Below are positions 13,701 through 22,686 of a stretch of DNA of 64,000 nucleotides, in pieces. A program made the position numbers and the translations under genes. The notes below the pieces were generated by a model. The model did not search any database. It had not been told where the DNA came from and worked only from the letters and a program-made list of their open reading frames with translations. Numbering within the stretch: the first letter of the stretch is position 1; each line of letters begins with the position of its first letter. Origin of the DNA: Drosophila miranda (taxonomy: Eukaryota > Arthropoda > Insecta > Diptera > Drosophilidae); the NCBI RefSeq assembly GCF_003369915.1, contig NC_046676.1:14738001-14802000 (forward strand), written 5' to 3'.

Positions 13701-16700
13701 TGCACAGAAAGCTTGTTGAGCCGCCCAATCCTGCCCCAAGCGTCTTCTTGCTCCTGTTTGGTCGCTCCGCCATTGTTTGGATGTAACGCTTTCTCCTTGG
13801 CAATGTCTGCCAGAATTTTATCAAGTTGTATAGCCATTTTAGTCAACGACTTGCGGCCAGCTGATTGCACGTTTTTATTAATTTTGAAGGCTTTTAAATA
13901 TTTCGATATTAGAAATAAAATCTGCTCGACGCCGCTTTTTTGCACTTTTTTCTTCTTCTGTATGCAGACGCCGATTTGGCGGAATATGTGACCACAGCGC
14001 GTAAGAATGCCAAAAAAAAACCCCTAACTGCATGCAGACCAGTGTGACCGCGGGCTTATTGATCAAATATACCGTCTGACCCTTAGAAATATACCTGAGG
14101 CAATGCACTGGTAATGGAATGGAATTTTTTAAAAGTAAAGTTTGAAGCACGATTTATACAGTGTGTCTGGAATGCGCAACATAATTGCATCTGGAATGAG
14201 TCTCAGTACCCGATTCAGTACCCGATTCAAAGAGAGCAAAAAAATACAGTCTTTACGGATTTCAAGACAGCAAAACGAGTATTTTTTAAAAATACCGTAA
14301 TCTTTGAAACACCAAATAAGACACAGTAATCGACCACTATGCAACACTTGGAACTAATTCATGTAGCAAATGTGTAGTTACCATGTAAAAATGAATTTAG
14401 TGGTTATTTTTATTAAACCTTGTTTTTTAAACAATCTCCTAAAAAAGAGTACTAAGACTATCCAATCTTCTAGAAATATATTTATTTAGTTCGTCTGCAG
14501 TGCATAGTTGTTCCGATCATGTTCAAAAATTCAATGTTCATTCAAACCACGTTCACAGCCTCCTTGCCCGTTATACACTTGACACTCTCCTGGCGCGACG
14601 GTATATCTGTCTTGGATGGGTTGCTGACCACAAATGGAAACTCGGTCATGCCATAGCAGGCTGCCCCATATTGGCCCAAGCGATCGACAGCAATGACCGC
14701 TCCCGAGAAGTCCTTGTAATGCTTACTGATCCGTCGAATGCCTACCTCTGCTGCCTCCGCCGGCTTCTTGCCCGCCCGCATGGCTTCCACAGCCAGAAGA
14801 GTGGGCAGGAAACGCATCATAATATCGCCATCTCCGGTAGCCACGGCAGCACCGACCTCATTGTCCGCATACGCGCCAGCTCCGGGTATTGGCGAATCTC
14901 CAACTCGTCCAGGGATCTTATGGCGAGCTCCATTGCTTGAGGTCCCCGCATGGATGTTATTTGCAGCATCAATGGCTATCATGCCAATGGTGTCATGATT
15001 CAGGTGCCCAATCGAGTACTCTGTGCGCGCACGGTCTTCCTTCCAGCGAGTTAGCGGCGTCGCTTTGGGTTTGTACGGACCGCAGGAGATGGATGGATCT
15101 GGATGAACATTCCTCCAGAAATTTGGCTGACAATTTGCCGCTGTCCATTCCATCCACATAGCCTTTGATTCAGTCGTAGCCAGGGATTCGGAACGAAATC
15201 CCATAGCCTGGGCGAATTGAGAGGCTAAATCACCTACCAGCATAGAGTGCTTTGTGTGCTCCAGAACATGCCGAGCCACTCTAATGGCATCCTTGATGCC
15301 TCTCAGGCCTGCTACAGACCCCACATCCATACTGCTGCCATCCATGATCATTGCATCCAACGTTGTCTCCCCCAACTCATCGGGAGAACCACCATAGCCA
15401 ACAGTTCGGTCGCACTGTTGCTGCTCGCACCTGGTACATCCCTCCACTACGGCATTACGCGTCTGGCGAAGACCACCCTGAGTTACATTCAGAATCCGCC
15501 AGGCCAGAAAATTGGCATCTGTGAAGTTCCATGTATTTATAACCATAGGCAGTGAGCCACCTAGAGAGGAAGCAGAGGAACTGCGCATCGTAGGAGTGGT
15601 CTTTAAGCTGTGAAGGGGTAGTGAGATATTAGTAATTTGTTGGTATTCCATCGGCATGCGCCTCTGCTCACCCAACCACCGTAGTGAAGTTTATTTTGGG
15701 CGTGGTACGCTCGGTGGCCGATCCTGATATTAGGACCAAGCCAAAGAGCCAAAGGTATTGCGCCTTGTACATTTTCGCCAAGAAATTTTGGCTGTTTTCT
15801 AACAAGGGGCGACTTTCAGGGCTTCTGTGTCTATCAACTGTCGATGTGCAACTGCAGTTGCTCTTTTGCTGCTTCTATTTAAGTGCTCGTCGGCCCAAAC
15901 CTCACTCTCCGTCAGCGCTATCAATTTTGTTTTGAAATACCCTATACTTAAAGAAGCTCTATGACTTTTTCCTTCCGATTGTCTCTAAGTTCTTTGACTA
16001 TGTGCAGCTACAGAAAGAATTTCTAAAAGACTCTAAGGAATTGGAAAAAATCGACCAAGGGCGCAATTAAATAAATAAATTATGAAGAATAAATTATGTA
16101 TATCAACATGAAGCGCTACCATGGAAAGAAAGTGTGTGCCACCAGTCGACATACAACCTCAAACATAATTTTTTGTTTCAGACTTATCAACACTGTTACA
16201 GCCGAACAACAATGCGCATTTTGGGATAATTAGCGAGGATTCATTGGTGACCAACAAAAAACTGGAGTTTGGCCTAGGAACGATTCAGTGCCAGGCAGTA
16301 CAGGGAGTCAACGAACTAATCGTCAAATGCCTCGATAAAAATGGCACCAGCTGGCTGTCCGTTGTGGACAGGTGGGATGCAAAACAGCTGCTGGCCGTGG
16401 CAGCCACCAACGAATCTCCGATTTTGCTGCTAACTTCAAAGGCCGTGGAACTTTGGAAAGTTAGTGAAAAGCGAAAACACACTTTAATCCGTCACCTGCT
16501 GGACATACAGGCAGAGCAAATGGCGCTGATCCGGCGTGGCGTGGGCATGCAGAGCAGCTATGTGGCTTTTCTCACGTCGTCGCCGGCAGACATTATGATT
16601 TACAGGCAGGTCTTGGTCCATTCTGCACTCAAAACTTGACTAAAATATTTCAAAATCGTTTCACAGCTTTAACAACGAGGACATGAGCGACTTTCAGCTG

Positions 16701-16991
16701 GACCAAGTTCTGGAGCTGCGAGATTCACATCAGCCGCGTGAAATGCGCTTCATGCATCTGCCTGAATCGGAGGACCTGCTGCTCTGCGTGTCCAATGCCT
16801 TGCCCGAGCAGCCGCTGACAATCTACCAACATCAAGGCGCAGCGGGATTCCAGAAAATCCTTGGCGACAGCGCCTTGCCTGAAGTGCTGTTGCTGGAGGT
16901 GTTGCAGCTTCCCCACAAACAACTTCACTTCTTAGCAGTTGCCACAAGCAACTCCGTCTACTTGGTGCTGCCGCAGATTACTCCACTTTGA
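4777..16991 (+). CDS. Large secreted EAR-repeat protein with a central array of NG repeats; hosts three nested genes
   Basis: Thirteen exons join in frame to about 1850 residues: 4777-4948, 5972-6846, 6908-7082, 7140-7306, 7372-7437, 7499-8221, 8283-9372, 9440-9834, 9918-10105, 11115-11884, 11944-12126, 16182-16605, 16667-16991. A signal peptide (about 1-22) is followed by a region resembling EAR/EPTP beta-propeller repeats (about 60-420, e.g. [13 protein letters not shown]). The centre (about 548-1480) holds at least twelve units with a V/L/I-N-G-hydrophobic core followed by spaced Leu. The C terminus (about 1545-1850) looks EAR-like again. Basic cleavage-type sites PRKR (near 7620) and KSKR (near 11808) bracket the centre. 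EAR proteins include TSPEAR and LGI; in flies the fs(1)Nasrat/polehole/closca eggshell group is the likely relative (inference). Exon 1 ends at a weak GT donor; exons 3 and 12 end at GC donors. Intron 1 and intron 11 contain opposite-strand genes. Confidence 0.82.
5017..5874 (-). CDS. RWD-domain protein, RWDD2 family
   Basis: A single uninterrupted 285-residue frame. The N-terminal half begins with a helix-rich [10 protein letters not shown] motif, typical of RWD domains (the fold of GCN2 and RING proteins), and continues with the [11 protein letters not shown] segment in which the RWD family has its conserved prolines. The C-terminal half resembles the extra domain found in RWDD2A/B. There is no signal or membrane segment, so it is probably cytosolic; its molecular role is not established. 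The gene lies wholly within intron 1 (4949-5971) of the opposite-strand EAR/NG-repeat gene. It is intronless, but its codon use looks ordinary and it is intact, so it is a real gene rather than a retro-pseudogene. Confidence 0.88.
   Translation of the reverse strand: MAEEELQTYRRCIGQQLEELEMLSSIYCGPGELQMLDAGVVADFNEFLGAATPRNILPSHLEYIVKLSINANQRQDVRIELPHLYPVLEQPRVSVHSPLLGKAKEQHLKIEIEGYLSERREEEPEPYIFQLLSWLQEKIEALFQRPPSEFEQPQLKPPEPPQTATHLERLWIYSHHIKSSAKRQELIRQARQLDLTGFSRPGKPGIICVEGLSEQVQEFWRIIKSLRWQKISVVRTEPRQRRRGFDTFSEQLFNEEEGIMNMGQFIKFLEAHGFGYMKSELFGLA
10106..11114. other. Intron 9 of the EAR/NG-repeat gene, AT-rich, with one promoter-like module
   Basis: This 1-kb intron is the only long one in the gene without a nested gene. 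It is AT-rich, with a (TTA)n-like tract at about 10500-10525. At 10563-10609 it carries a module closely matching the promoter at 14038-14091: AGTGTGGCC (Motif 1/M1BP-like on the minus strand), an ATCGATAG (DREF-like) site, and CGGTCAGACCCTTAG. I see no coding sequence here. Confidence 0.6.
12467..13837 (-). CDS. Ser/Thr-rich nuclear protein with MADF-like N terminus and BESS-like C terminus
   Basis: Two exons (13837-13566 and 13508-12467) join in phase 2 to 437 residues. The N-terminal 85 residues are charged and helical with [11 protein letters not shown] and a [11 protein letters not shown] segment, resembling a MADF (SANT-like) domain. The middle is low-complexity, rich in Ser, Thr, Asn and Ala with basic patches such as KRKLSEEY. 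The last about 50 residues (PTFFKNLCN to ILRTILDVQ) resemble a BESS interaction motif. Such proteins are usually DNA-binding or chromatin factors; both domain assignments are tentative. I chose the ATG at 13837 because the frame further upstream opens without an ATG. The gene is nested in intron 11 of the EAR/NG-repeat gene, and a strong Motif 1/Motif 6 promoter lies about 200 bp upstream. Confidence 0.8.
14038..14091 (-). promoter_or_regulatory. Motif 1 plus Motif 6 core promoter of the nested MADF/BESS-like gene
   Basis: Read on the minus strand this stretch has GGTATATTTCTAAGGGTC, then CAGACGGTATATTTGATC, then CGCGGTCACACTGG. GGTCACACT is the Drosophila Motif 1 (M1BP) element and GGTATATTT matches Motif 6 (KTYRGTATWTTT). 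Both are typical TATA-less housekeeping promoter elements. It lies 200-250 bp upstream of the start codon at 13837 in the right orientation. Confidence 0.75.
14542..15772 (-). CDS. N4-(beta-N-acetylglucosaminyl)-L-asparaginase (glycosylasparaginase)
   Basis: Two exons (15772-15672 and 15607-14542) encode 388 residues. Exon 1 supplies a signal peptide ([14 protein letters not shown]...) for lysosomal routing. Exon 2 starts after a CACAG acceptor and carries [10 protein letters not shown], the cysteine-rich segment, [20 protein letters not shown], and the self-processing site HDTIGM. In this family, cleavage before that Thr makes it the catalytic N-terminal nucleophile of the beta chain. The enzyme hydrolyses the GlcNAc-Asn bond during glycoprotein breakdown. 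The nearest fly protein is probably CG1827. It is nested, on the opposite strand, in intron 11 of the EAR/NG-repeat gene beside the MADF/BESS-like gene. No key residue looks missing. Confidence 0.93.
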
Positions 16992-17093
16992 AATCACAGT
17001 TTCGTCACATTTTGTTAACACTCGTTTCGTTTTTTTTTTCTAAATAAAAATTTACTTTTTATTAACCGTATTTTGGGCTTTCAATTACTTTGC

Positions 17094-17527
17094 TTAGTCG
17101 TCGCTGGACTCAACGTTCTCCGTTTGCAAATTCTTGAATGTGGACACCGGCACATAGGTCACGTAGGTGTACAGTTTGTTGGGAGAATCCTCATCATCGT
17201 TGCGACGACGCGCCAGACGCACACGCACGCGGAATGGAGTGGATCTGAAAGCGAGTCAAAGTTTTAGAATGCGTTCTCCCATTGCAATTGATGCACCACT
17301 TACCGGATACCCTTCGACCAGATGTGCTTGTTAAGACGGGTGTCGATCCTGACGTCAGTGGTTCCCATCTCCCGCTCGGCAAACTTGCGGATCTCCTTGA
17401 TGGCACGCGGGGCACGCTTCTTGAAGCCAATGTTGTGGACACGCTTCGCCAAGTGAATAGTGCACTCGCGGGTCACAACTTCGTTGATCGCCGATTTGTT
17501 GATTTTCTCGCCCTTGGTCTTAGTCAT
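17094..17527 (-). CDS. RpL31: Ribosomal protein L31 (eL31)
   Basis: Exons 17527-17304 and 17244-17094 join in phase 2 to 124 residues, the expected length. The sequence shows [51 protein letters not shown] and [17 protein letters not shown], all diagnostic of eL31, a component of the large cytosolic ribosomal subunit near the polypeptide exit tunnel. The stop codon is only about 100 bp from that of the plus-strand EAR/NG-repeat gene. Overlapping poly(A) signals on the two strands (about 17041-17064) mean the two transcripts converge tail to tail. Confidence 0.98.
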
Positions 17528-17961
17528 TGTTCCTGATTAGGCCGCAGCACTGCTATTCAATATCCTAAAATGTTAGAGAAGGCGGTTTAATAATATTGAA
17601 GAATATTTATTCATAAACAATCAAGCCAAGACAAGGCAATATTCAGATACCCAATTTACACACAAAACATCTTGAATTTGGCAACATTTTAATTTTCGCC
17701 GATAGCATTGCAGGTTCATATTTGAATGTCGGTCGTTTAGCGGCATTTGTCTTGGCGTATATTCGGATGTTTTTTGATTAAATTGGAAGAAAATTGCCTA
17801 AAACCCACCTATCCGGAAATAAAAGCTGACGTAAAAGAATTGTCAAAACGCCAGGGAGTCGCAAATGTCAAAATGTCTGCCAGGGCTACAGAAATACTCA
17901 GGGCTGCTTAGAGAAAAAAAGCAACTCTTAACAACAGCTGATTCCATGTAAACAATACAAA
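17528..17961. other. Divergent promoter region between RpL31 and the TMEM234-family gene
   Basis: About 430 bp with no coding sequence. It must contain the RpL31 5' UTR (possibly interrupted by an intron) and the start sites of both divergent genes. I see no TATA box, as expected for ribosomal-protein and housekeeping promoters. Confidence 0.55.
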
Positions 17962-18506
17962 ATGCTAGAAACTGCTGGTAAAGTACTGACACATTTAAAT
18001 GTTTTAATTATAATCGTTGTTTGTCTTGTTCAGTGCAATTGCTTGCGGTGGGACTGCTTTGGGGTGTGACTAACCCATTTATCCGCCTTGGCAGTCAGGG
18101 CATCGAGTCTGTCAAAGACACGGGCTCCAAGTGGAGAAATTTGTTACTGGAAGTACGTACAATTGGATCCCGTTGGCGGTACTGGATTCCATTTGGACTC
18201 AATCAGTGCGGTAGTGCTTTGTATGTGTGGACATTGCAAAGTGCCAGCATCACAGTTGCGGTTCCAGTCGCCAATTCTCTCAGTTTTGCTTTTACCGCAA
18301 TAACTGGTTATGCGCTGGGGGAAAAGTTGCCTGGAAAAAGTGAGTAAACATAAGAGTTGGGGAGTTTGAGCATATTTAAATATGACTTTAATATTACAGA
18401 AGTTATCCTGGGAACGTTCCTAATCTGCTGCGGCAGCACGCTCATGATATACGACAAACTGGTACAGGAACAGAAACAAGAAAACCACAGTATACCATTC
18501 CAATGA
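17962..18506 (+). CDS. TMEM234-family small membrane protein
   Basis: Exons 17962-17977, 18034-18339 and 18400-18506 give 142 residues. The first exon encodes only MLETA plus one base, so the gene is easy to miss; the start was chosen because it joins in frame through a good GTAAAG donor and TTCAG acceptor. The protein has about four hydrophobic segments, with GLLWGVTNPFIRLGS at the N terminus, SASITVAVPVANSLSF in the middle and LGTFLICCGSTLMI near the end. These match the TMEM234 (UPF0546) family, related to small EamA-type transporters. Biochemical function is unknown. It converges on Urod: the stops are 76 bp apart and the 3' ends overlap. Confidence 0.85.
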
Positions 18507-18582
18507 TCTAACCCTAACCCAAAGGCGTACTTGTCTTTATTGCATTCGATAAAAAAAAGGCATAATTGCTAATAAAAATCAC

Positions 18583-19722
18583 CTACAATGCCTTGTGGAC
18601 CGCCTCCACCAGTACATCCATGCTGGTGATGGGAGTTTGAGGCGTTATGCCATGACCCAGATTGGCAATATAACGCGATTTACCAAATTTGTGAACCATT
18701 TCAGTGGTCAAGGCCCGCAGCTCGTCGGCATCACGGTACATGTCCTGTGGATCCAAATTTCCCTGCAGCGTTATGTTCGGTCCCACTAGGGCACGTGCCT
18801 CAATGGGATCTACAGTCCAGTCCAGTCCAATTACATCGTAGCCCAGTTCGCTTTGCTCTTTCAGCGAGTGTCCAGCGCCCTTGGCGAACAGCGTCTGCGG
18901 AGAAGAGCTCAGATGAATTGTATTAAAAGTTGTGTCGATATTACTTACAATCGGAACCAATGGGACTGCTTTCTTGGTCAGCCGGTCCACAAGCTCATCG
19001 CGTATCCTACGCAAATAGGGCACAGCCCATAGCAAGAAGTCCTCCTTGGTCAAATGCTCGGCAGACGACTCAAAGACCTGCAGCATTTGAGCTCCAGCCT
19101 TTACTTGCATCTCCAAGTAGTCCACAATTGCGTCCGTAAGCAGGTTGAGAAACAGTTTAGTGTCCTCCGGGTGATCCGAGAGCCAAGCCTTGGCCTTGGA
19201 CATAGTCTTGCTGCCGCCGCCTTCGATCATGTAGCCCATAAGCGTCCAGGGTGCTCCAGTAAAACCAATGAGGGGCACTCGGCCTTCCAACTTGTGTCGC
19301 ATCATAGTGATGGCATCTCCCACGTAGGTCAGTCGGGACAATGCGCCATCTGGAGTCAACCGCTTAAGGTCCTCTGGTGTGTTTATTGGCTGGGGCAGCA
19401 CCGGACCCACGCCGGCGTGCATTTCCACGGTCAAGCCAAGGGCTTGTGGAATAACCAGTATATCCGAGAATATAATGGAGGCATCCAGATCGAAGCGCCG
19501 CAACGGCTGCATGGTCACCTCACAGGCCAGCTCTGGGGTGCGGCAAACGGTGAAGAAGTCGTGCTGCTTACGGAGCTCCTGGAATTCGGGAAGATAGCGA
19601 CCGGCCTGACGCATTACCCAGACGGGAACCCGGTCGACGACTTCGCCGCGAGCGGCCCGCAAGAGGTTGTCATTCTTGAGAACCGGGAATGGCTGTAATG
19701 ATTCGATGGTGGTCGTTTTCAT
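18583..19722 (-). CDS. Urod: Uroporphyrinogen decarboxylase (haem biosynthesis)
   Basis: This enzyme removes four carboxyl groups from uroporphyrinogen III to give coproporphyrinogen III in the cytosol. Signatures visible are VWVMRQAGRYLPEF, IIFSDILVIPQALG, GFTGAPWTLMGYMIEGGG, LQVFESSAEHL and GLDWTVDP, and the length is about 361 residues. I chose the ATG at 19722, giving MKTTTIES..., because family homology starts right there; the frame stays open upstream to 19881, but that part looks like 5' UTR with a possible intron. A 54-nt intron (18948-18895) separates VPI from TLFAKG. It is a multiple of three and has no in-frame stop, so a naive reading adds 18 residues that the family lacks. Confidence 0.96.
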   Translation of the reverse strand: MKTTTIESLQPFPVLKNDNLLRAARGEVVDRVPVWVMRQAGRYLPEFQELRKQHDFFTVCRTPELACEVTMQPLRRFDLDASIIFSDILVIPQALGLTVEMHAGVGPVLPQPINTPEDLKRLTPDGALSRLTYVGDAITMMRHKLEGRVPLIGFTGAPWTLMGYMIEGGGSKTMSKAKAWLSDHPEDTKLFLNLLTDAIVDYLEMQVKAGAQMLQVFESSAEHLTKEDFLLWAVPYLRRIRDELVDRLTKKAVPLVPIVSNIDTTFNTIHLSSSPQTLFAKGAGHSLKEQSELGYDVIGLDWTVDPIEARALVGPNITLQGNLDPQDMYRDADELRALTTEMVHKFGKSRYIANLGHGITPQTPITSMDVLVEAVHKAL

Positions 19723-20336
19723 TAGCGACAGAAAAAGTAGCACAAACGACCACATCAGCCGAAGTTCAATTGCAGCCGGTGACATGATGTAACTGTGGAA
19801 TGCAGCATCTATTAAAAGTAAAAACTCACCTTTGTGTCTTTCATATTGACAGTTAACTACCTGTAATGTTCTGATTTTCAATGTTTATTTCACTACTTGG
19901 TGATTTTGACGAAATTCTTTATAAAAACTGCAGTGTCTGCATGAGTATGCTTTCCAAAAAGATTTGCAATGCAGCCCTGCGTGCTTTGTTTATGGCTATA
20001 TGACACTTAAATTTGCTAATATCGTATGACATTAGACTTATAGGAAAAGCATGCAGTGAAATCTAGGCGTTCCAGTTGAGCTAAGAGCATCGCTGCGGCA
20101 GATATTATAAATTGCTATATATTTAGATCCCATTTTGCTGACTGGCTGCTTGTGTTGGAACATATTACTTTCTCACAAATATTGACTTATGTCTGAGACG
20201 GCTATGAAGACTACTTTTGCGTTTTGTCTCTCATGCTATCTCCCTCTCTTCGTAGCAAAGTTAGGAAAGTTTAATGTCATAACACCATTAAGTTTTAGCA
20301 CTAACCATACAGTATACTGTATAGAATAACGAAAAA
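19723..20336. other. AT-rich intergenic sequence upstream of Urod
   Basis: Noncoding AT-rich DNA holding the Urod 5' UTR and promoter; the possible 5' UTR intron boundaries are near 19837 and 19796. Nothing else is recognisable before the repeated segments that begin near 20337. Confidence 0.5.
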
Positions 20337-20565
20337 ATCCAATAAAAGCAAATATTTAAAATAAGCCAGTTAAGTAGAAAATAGTTTCATGAATTGGATA
20401 AAATTATGTGGGCAGGGCTGTGGGTTCTATCTAGGTAGTAATATTCCATGGAAAATCAAATTGGAGGAATAAGTATACTGGAAATTGAATTCGTCAGTAT
20501 ATTTTCGGTATATTTTTAAGGTAAGACGGTATATTTTGGTATATTTCTGAGGGTCGGACGGTTAA
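20337..20565 (+). repeat. Copy 1 of a duplicated relic plus Motif 6 promoter-like segment
   Basis: This segment is nearly identical to 21205-21435. It begins with AATAAAAGCAA, shares a long stretch around TTATGTGGGCAGGGCTGTG and ends with four Motif 6-like elements (GTATATTT preceded by CA, CGG, CGG and TGG), then TGAGGGTCGGACGG. The first half is also a decayed relative of 20735-20900. Confidence 0.85.
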
Positions 20566-20606
20566 ACAAAAGCTTAATTACGCCGTAAACCGCGCACCAC
20601 TCGGTT

Positions 20607-20921
20607 TCAAAATGAGACCGTATATTTCGGTGCTGTTCTGAGGGTCATACTGTAGAAATACTGGTTTTCGCCGCGCTCCCATGGTATTTTTGTCAATTTC
20701 ATCAATCTATTAATTTCATTTTCAATGTTATATAGAAATCCAATAAAAGCAAGTATTTCGAATAGACCAATCATGTATAGAATTGATTCACCAATCGTAT
20801 AAAATTGAGTGGGCATGGCTAAATGTTCCATATAGATAGTATTATTCAACGGAACAAAGAATTGGTCGTTTTTTGAATCGAATTTGAGTTCGCTTTGGCA
20901 ACAATGAGTCCATACACACAT
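20607..20921 (-). pseudogene. Diverged middle copy; possible relic of a membrane-protein exon
   Basis: The minus strand has an open frame of 104 codons with a hydrophobic stretch (ESILYMIGLFEILAFIGFLY). The two flanking copies (20337-20490 and 21205-21360) align with it but carry stops and frameshifts. I do not recognise the sequence. It may be the best-preserved copy of an old gene fragment, or simply a chance frame in a repeat. The low-plus-strand end (20607-20655) holds another promoter-like module with CGTATATTTCGG and CTGAGGGTCATACTG. Confidence 0.35.
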
Positions 20922-21204
20922 ACCCTGGGGGAAATGGATGTTATAGAATTGAGAAAATGTTTGTCATCCCAGGCTCCGTAGGTATCAGGATCAAGATAAA
21001 TAAATACAAGATACTAATAATACACATGAATAAGTAAAAAACATATCAATTTGAGAAAAGGTCTTAATAAATTGCGTTTGATCTACATATAAAATTAACG
21101 AAATAGGGTGCACAAAGGCCTATACACGCATCATGTCTTCAAATACCAGCAACATTGCGACTGATTTTTTGTTGAACTATTTTGTTTAAACCTTGTTTTA
21201 GTCA

Positions 21205-21435
21205 AAATACAATAAAAGCAAGGACTAAAAACTAACCAATTGTGTAGAAAATTGATGCATTAATTGGATAAAATTATGTGGGCAGGGCTGTGGGTTCTAT
21301 CTAGGTAGTAATATTCCATGGAAAATCAAATTGGAGGAATAAGTAAAATGGAAATTGAATTCGTCAGTATATTTTCGGTATATTTTTAAGGTAAGACTGT
21401 ATATTTTGGTATATTTCTGAGTGTCAGACGGTATC
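21205..21435 (+). repeat. Copy 2 of the duplicated relic plus Motif 6 segment
   Basis: A direct copy of 20337-20565 about 870 bp downstream. Most differences lie in the first 45 bp; the central stretch around GGGCAGGGCTGTGGGTTC and the Motif 6 array are almost unchanged. Confidence 0.85.
21360..21435 (+). promoter_or_regulatory. Motif 6 array, probable core promoter of the DAP1-family gene
   Basis: GTCAGTATATTT, TTCGGTATATTT and TTTGGTATATTT match Motif 6 (KTYRGTATWTTT), followed by TGAGTGTCAGACGGTAT. The array ends about 120 bp upstream of the start codon at 21557 in the same orientation. Confidence 0.6.
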
Positions 21436-21556
21436 GTTGTACGTGTTATTAATTTTTTAAAAACGCAAAAACGAAGAGGTAGGTGTTCTGTTTTTCTGAT
21501 TAATGGTGATTAATTTATTAAAATATTGGTGCATTCCAGCTTATAACCTACTGAAA

Positions 21557-22287
21557 ATGTCTGATGAACAACCCAATCTCGTGGCTGGACACCCACCTGC
21601 TTGTAAGTGCAATTGCATAGGTATTCTCCATGCGCTTTGATGTATTTGTGTGCTTGTGTGTTAATGTGTAGTAGGTAAAAAGTGTTAAAATGGCTATGGA
21701 GGTGCTCTGCTGGCAATTAATTGTGCACCCAATTCACAACAATAGCCTCCAATATCTATTGCCTTATCAGTATCTTAGCCTGTTTCGGCCGATGCTGATA
21801 AGCAATAAGAAAACGAAGCAACACGTTCCCACACATGCACTCAGCAAGCGGTACTCACGCACACTCTTGCGGAGCTTTAGTTATTGCGACGGTGCTGTCC
21901 AAAATCACATATTTTTTACATTCTGCTGACGTCATGTGCATTTCGATTCTTCTATAATGTTCCATTTGGCTTTCAGTGAAGGCAGGCGGCATGCGTATTG
22001 TCCAGCACAAGCCCACTGCATCGGAGCGTGCCCCCAAGGATGCCGAGGATTGCACTGGTCTGACAGTAAGCGCGACCACTATATGGGGAAACTGTATATA
22101 TTATTAAATTCATTGCACATTGTAATTACAGCAACCCGTTAGCGTGAACTCGGCTGTGGTGAGCGGTGCTCCCGTGAAGGGACACACGGACTTTACGCCA
22201 GCTTCTGCCCAGGTGGCACACTTGCCTAAGCCCCCAATGTCGGTTCAGCAGAAGACTCAGAATCACATCCAACAGCCCCGCAAGTGA
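21557..22287 (+). CDS. DAP1 (death-associated protein 1) family protein
   Basis: Three exons (21557-21602, 21977-22065, 22132-22287) encode 96 residues, close to the 102 of human DAP1. The family pattern is clear: AGHPPA at the end of exon 1, KAGGMRIVQ at the start of exon 2, GHTDFTPASAQVAH in exon 3 and the C-terminal HIQQPRK. DAP1 proteins are small, proline-rich, largely unstructured cytosolic proteins; in mammals DAP1 is an mTOR substrate that restrains autophagy and binds ribosomes in dormant eggs. The melanogaster counterpart is probably CG12384, the neighbour of thetaTry, which agrees with the position here. The 375-bp first intron is AT-rich. Confidence 0.9.
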
Positions 22288-22686
22288 GGTCTTCCCTATC
22301 CTACTAAATAATTACTTTGATCTTTCGTTGAAATTCTTCAAATCCAAATGGTATTGAAATCCACTTTGTAAGTGATTTTAGTTAACACAATCCTTAAATT
22401 TTTGCTACTGCATTCCAAATGAATTTCAATGTTTTGCTAATTTTATGCTTTAAATAAAGTTTTTCCTTTTGTAAATATTCGGATAATGGCGGCTTGTAAA
22501 ACCCAACTCTATATTACGATAAGCTATATCAAGTATTTTGTTTTATCATCGATCTGCATTTACTCGTAGGATCATTCTCTTCTGATCTTCTGAATCACTT
22601 GTGCTGCTAGCCTTATCTAGATATCTAAATAGATAATGCAAATCTGGGTAGATTGGAAGATGTAGGAAAAGTGACCAATGCCCTTG
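22288..22686. other. Intergenic 3' flank of the DAP1-family gene
   Basis: Contains the AATAAA signal of the upstream gene (about 22453) and AT-rich DNA. Nothing further before the tRNA promoter. Confidence 0.5.

Noticed and set aside
14206-14231. Short tandem CAGTACCCGATT duplication
   Set aside because: Only two 12-bp units in intronic DNA; no functional context.
19054-19698. 214-codon plus-strand frame over Urod
   Set aside because: Antisense shadow of the enzyme; low-complexity His/Gln/Ser-rich translation.
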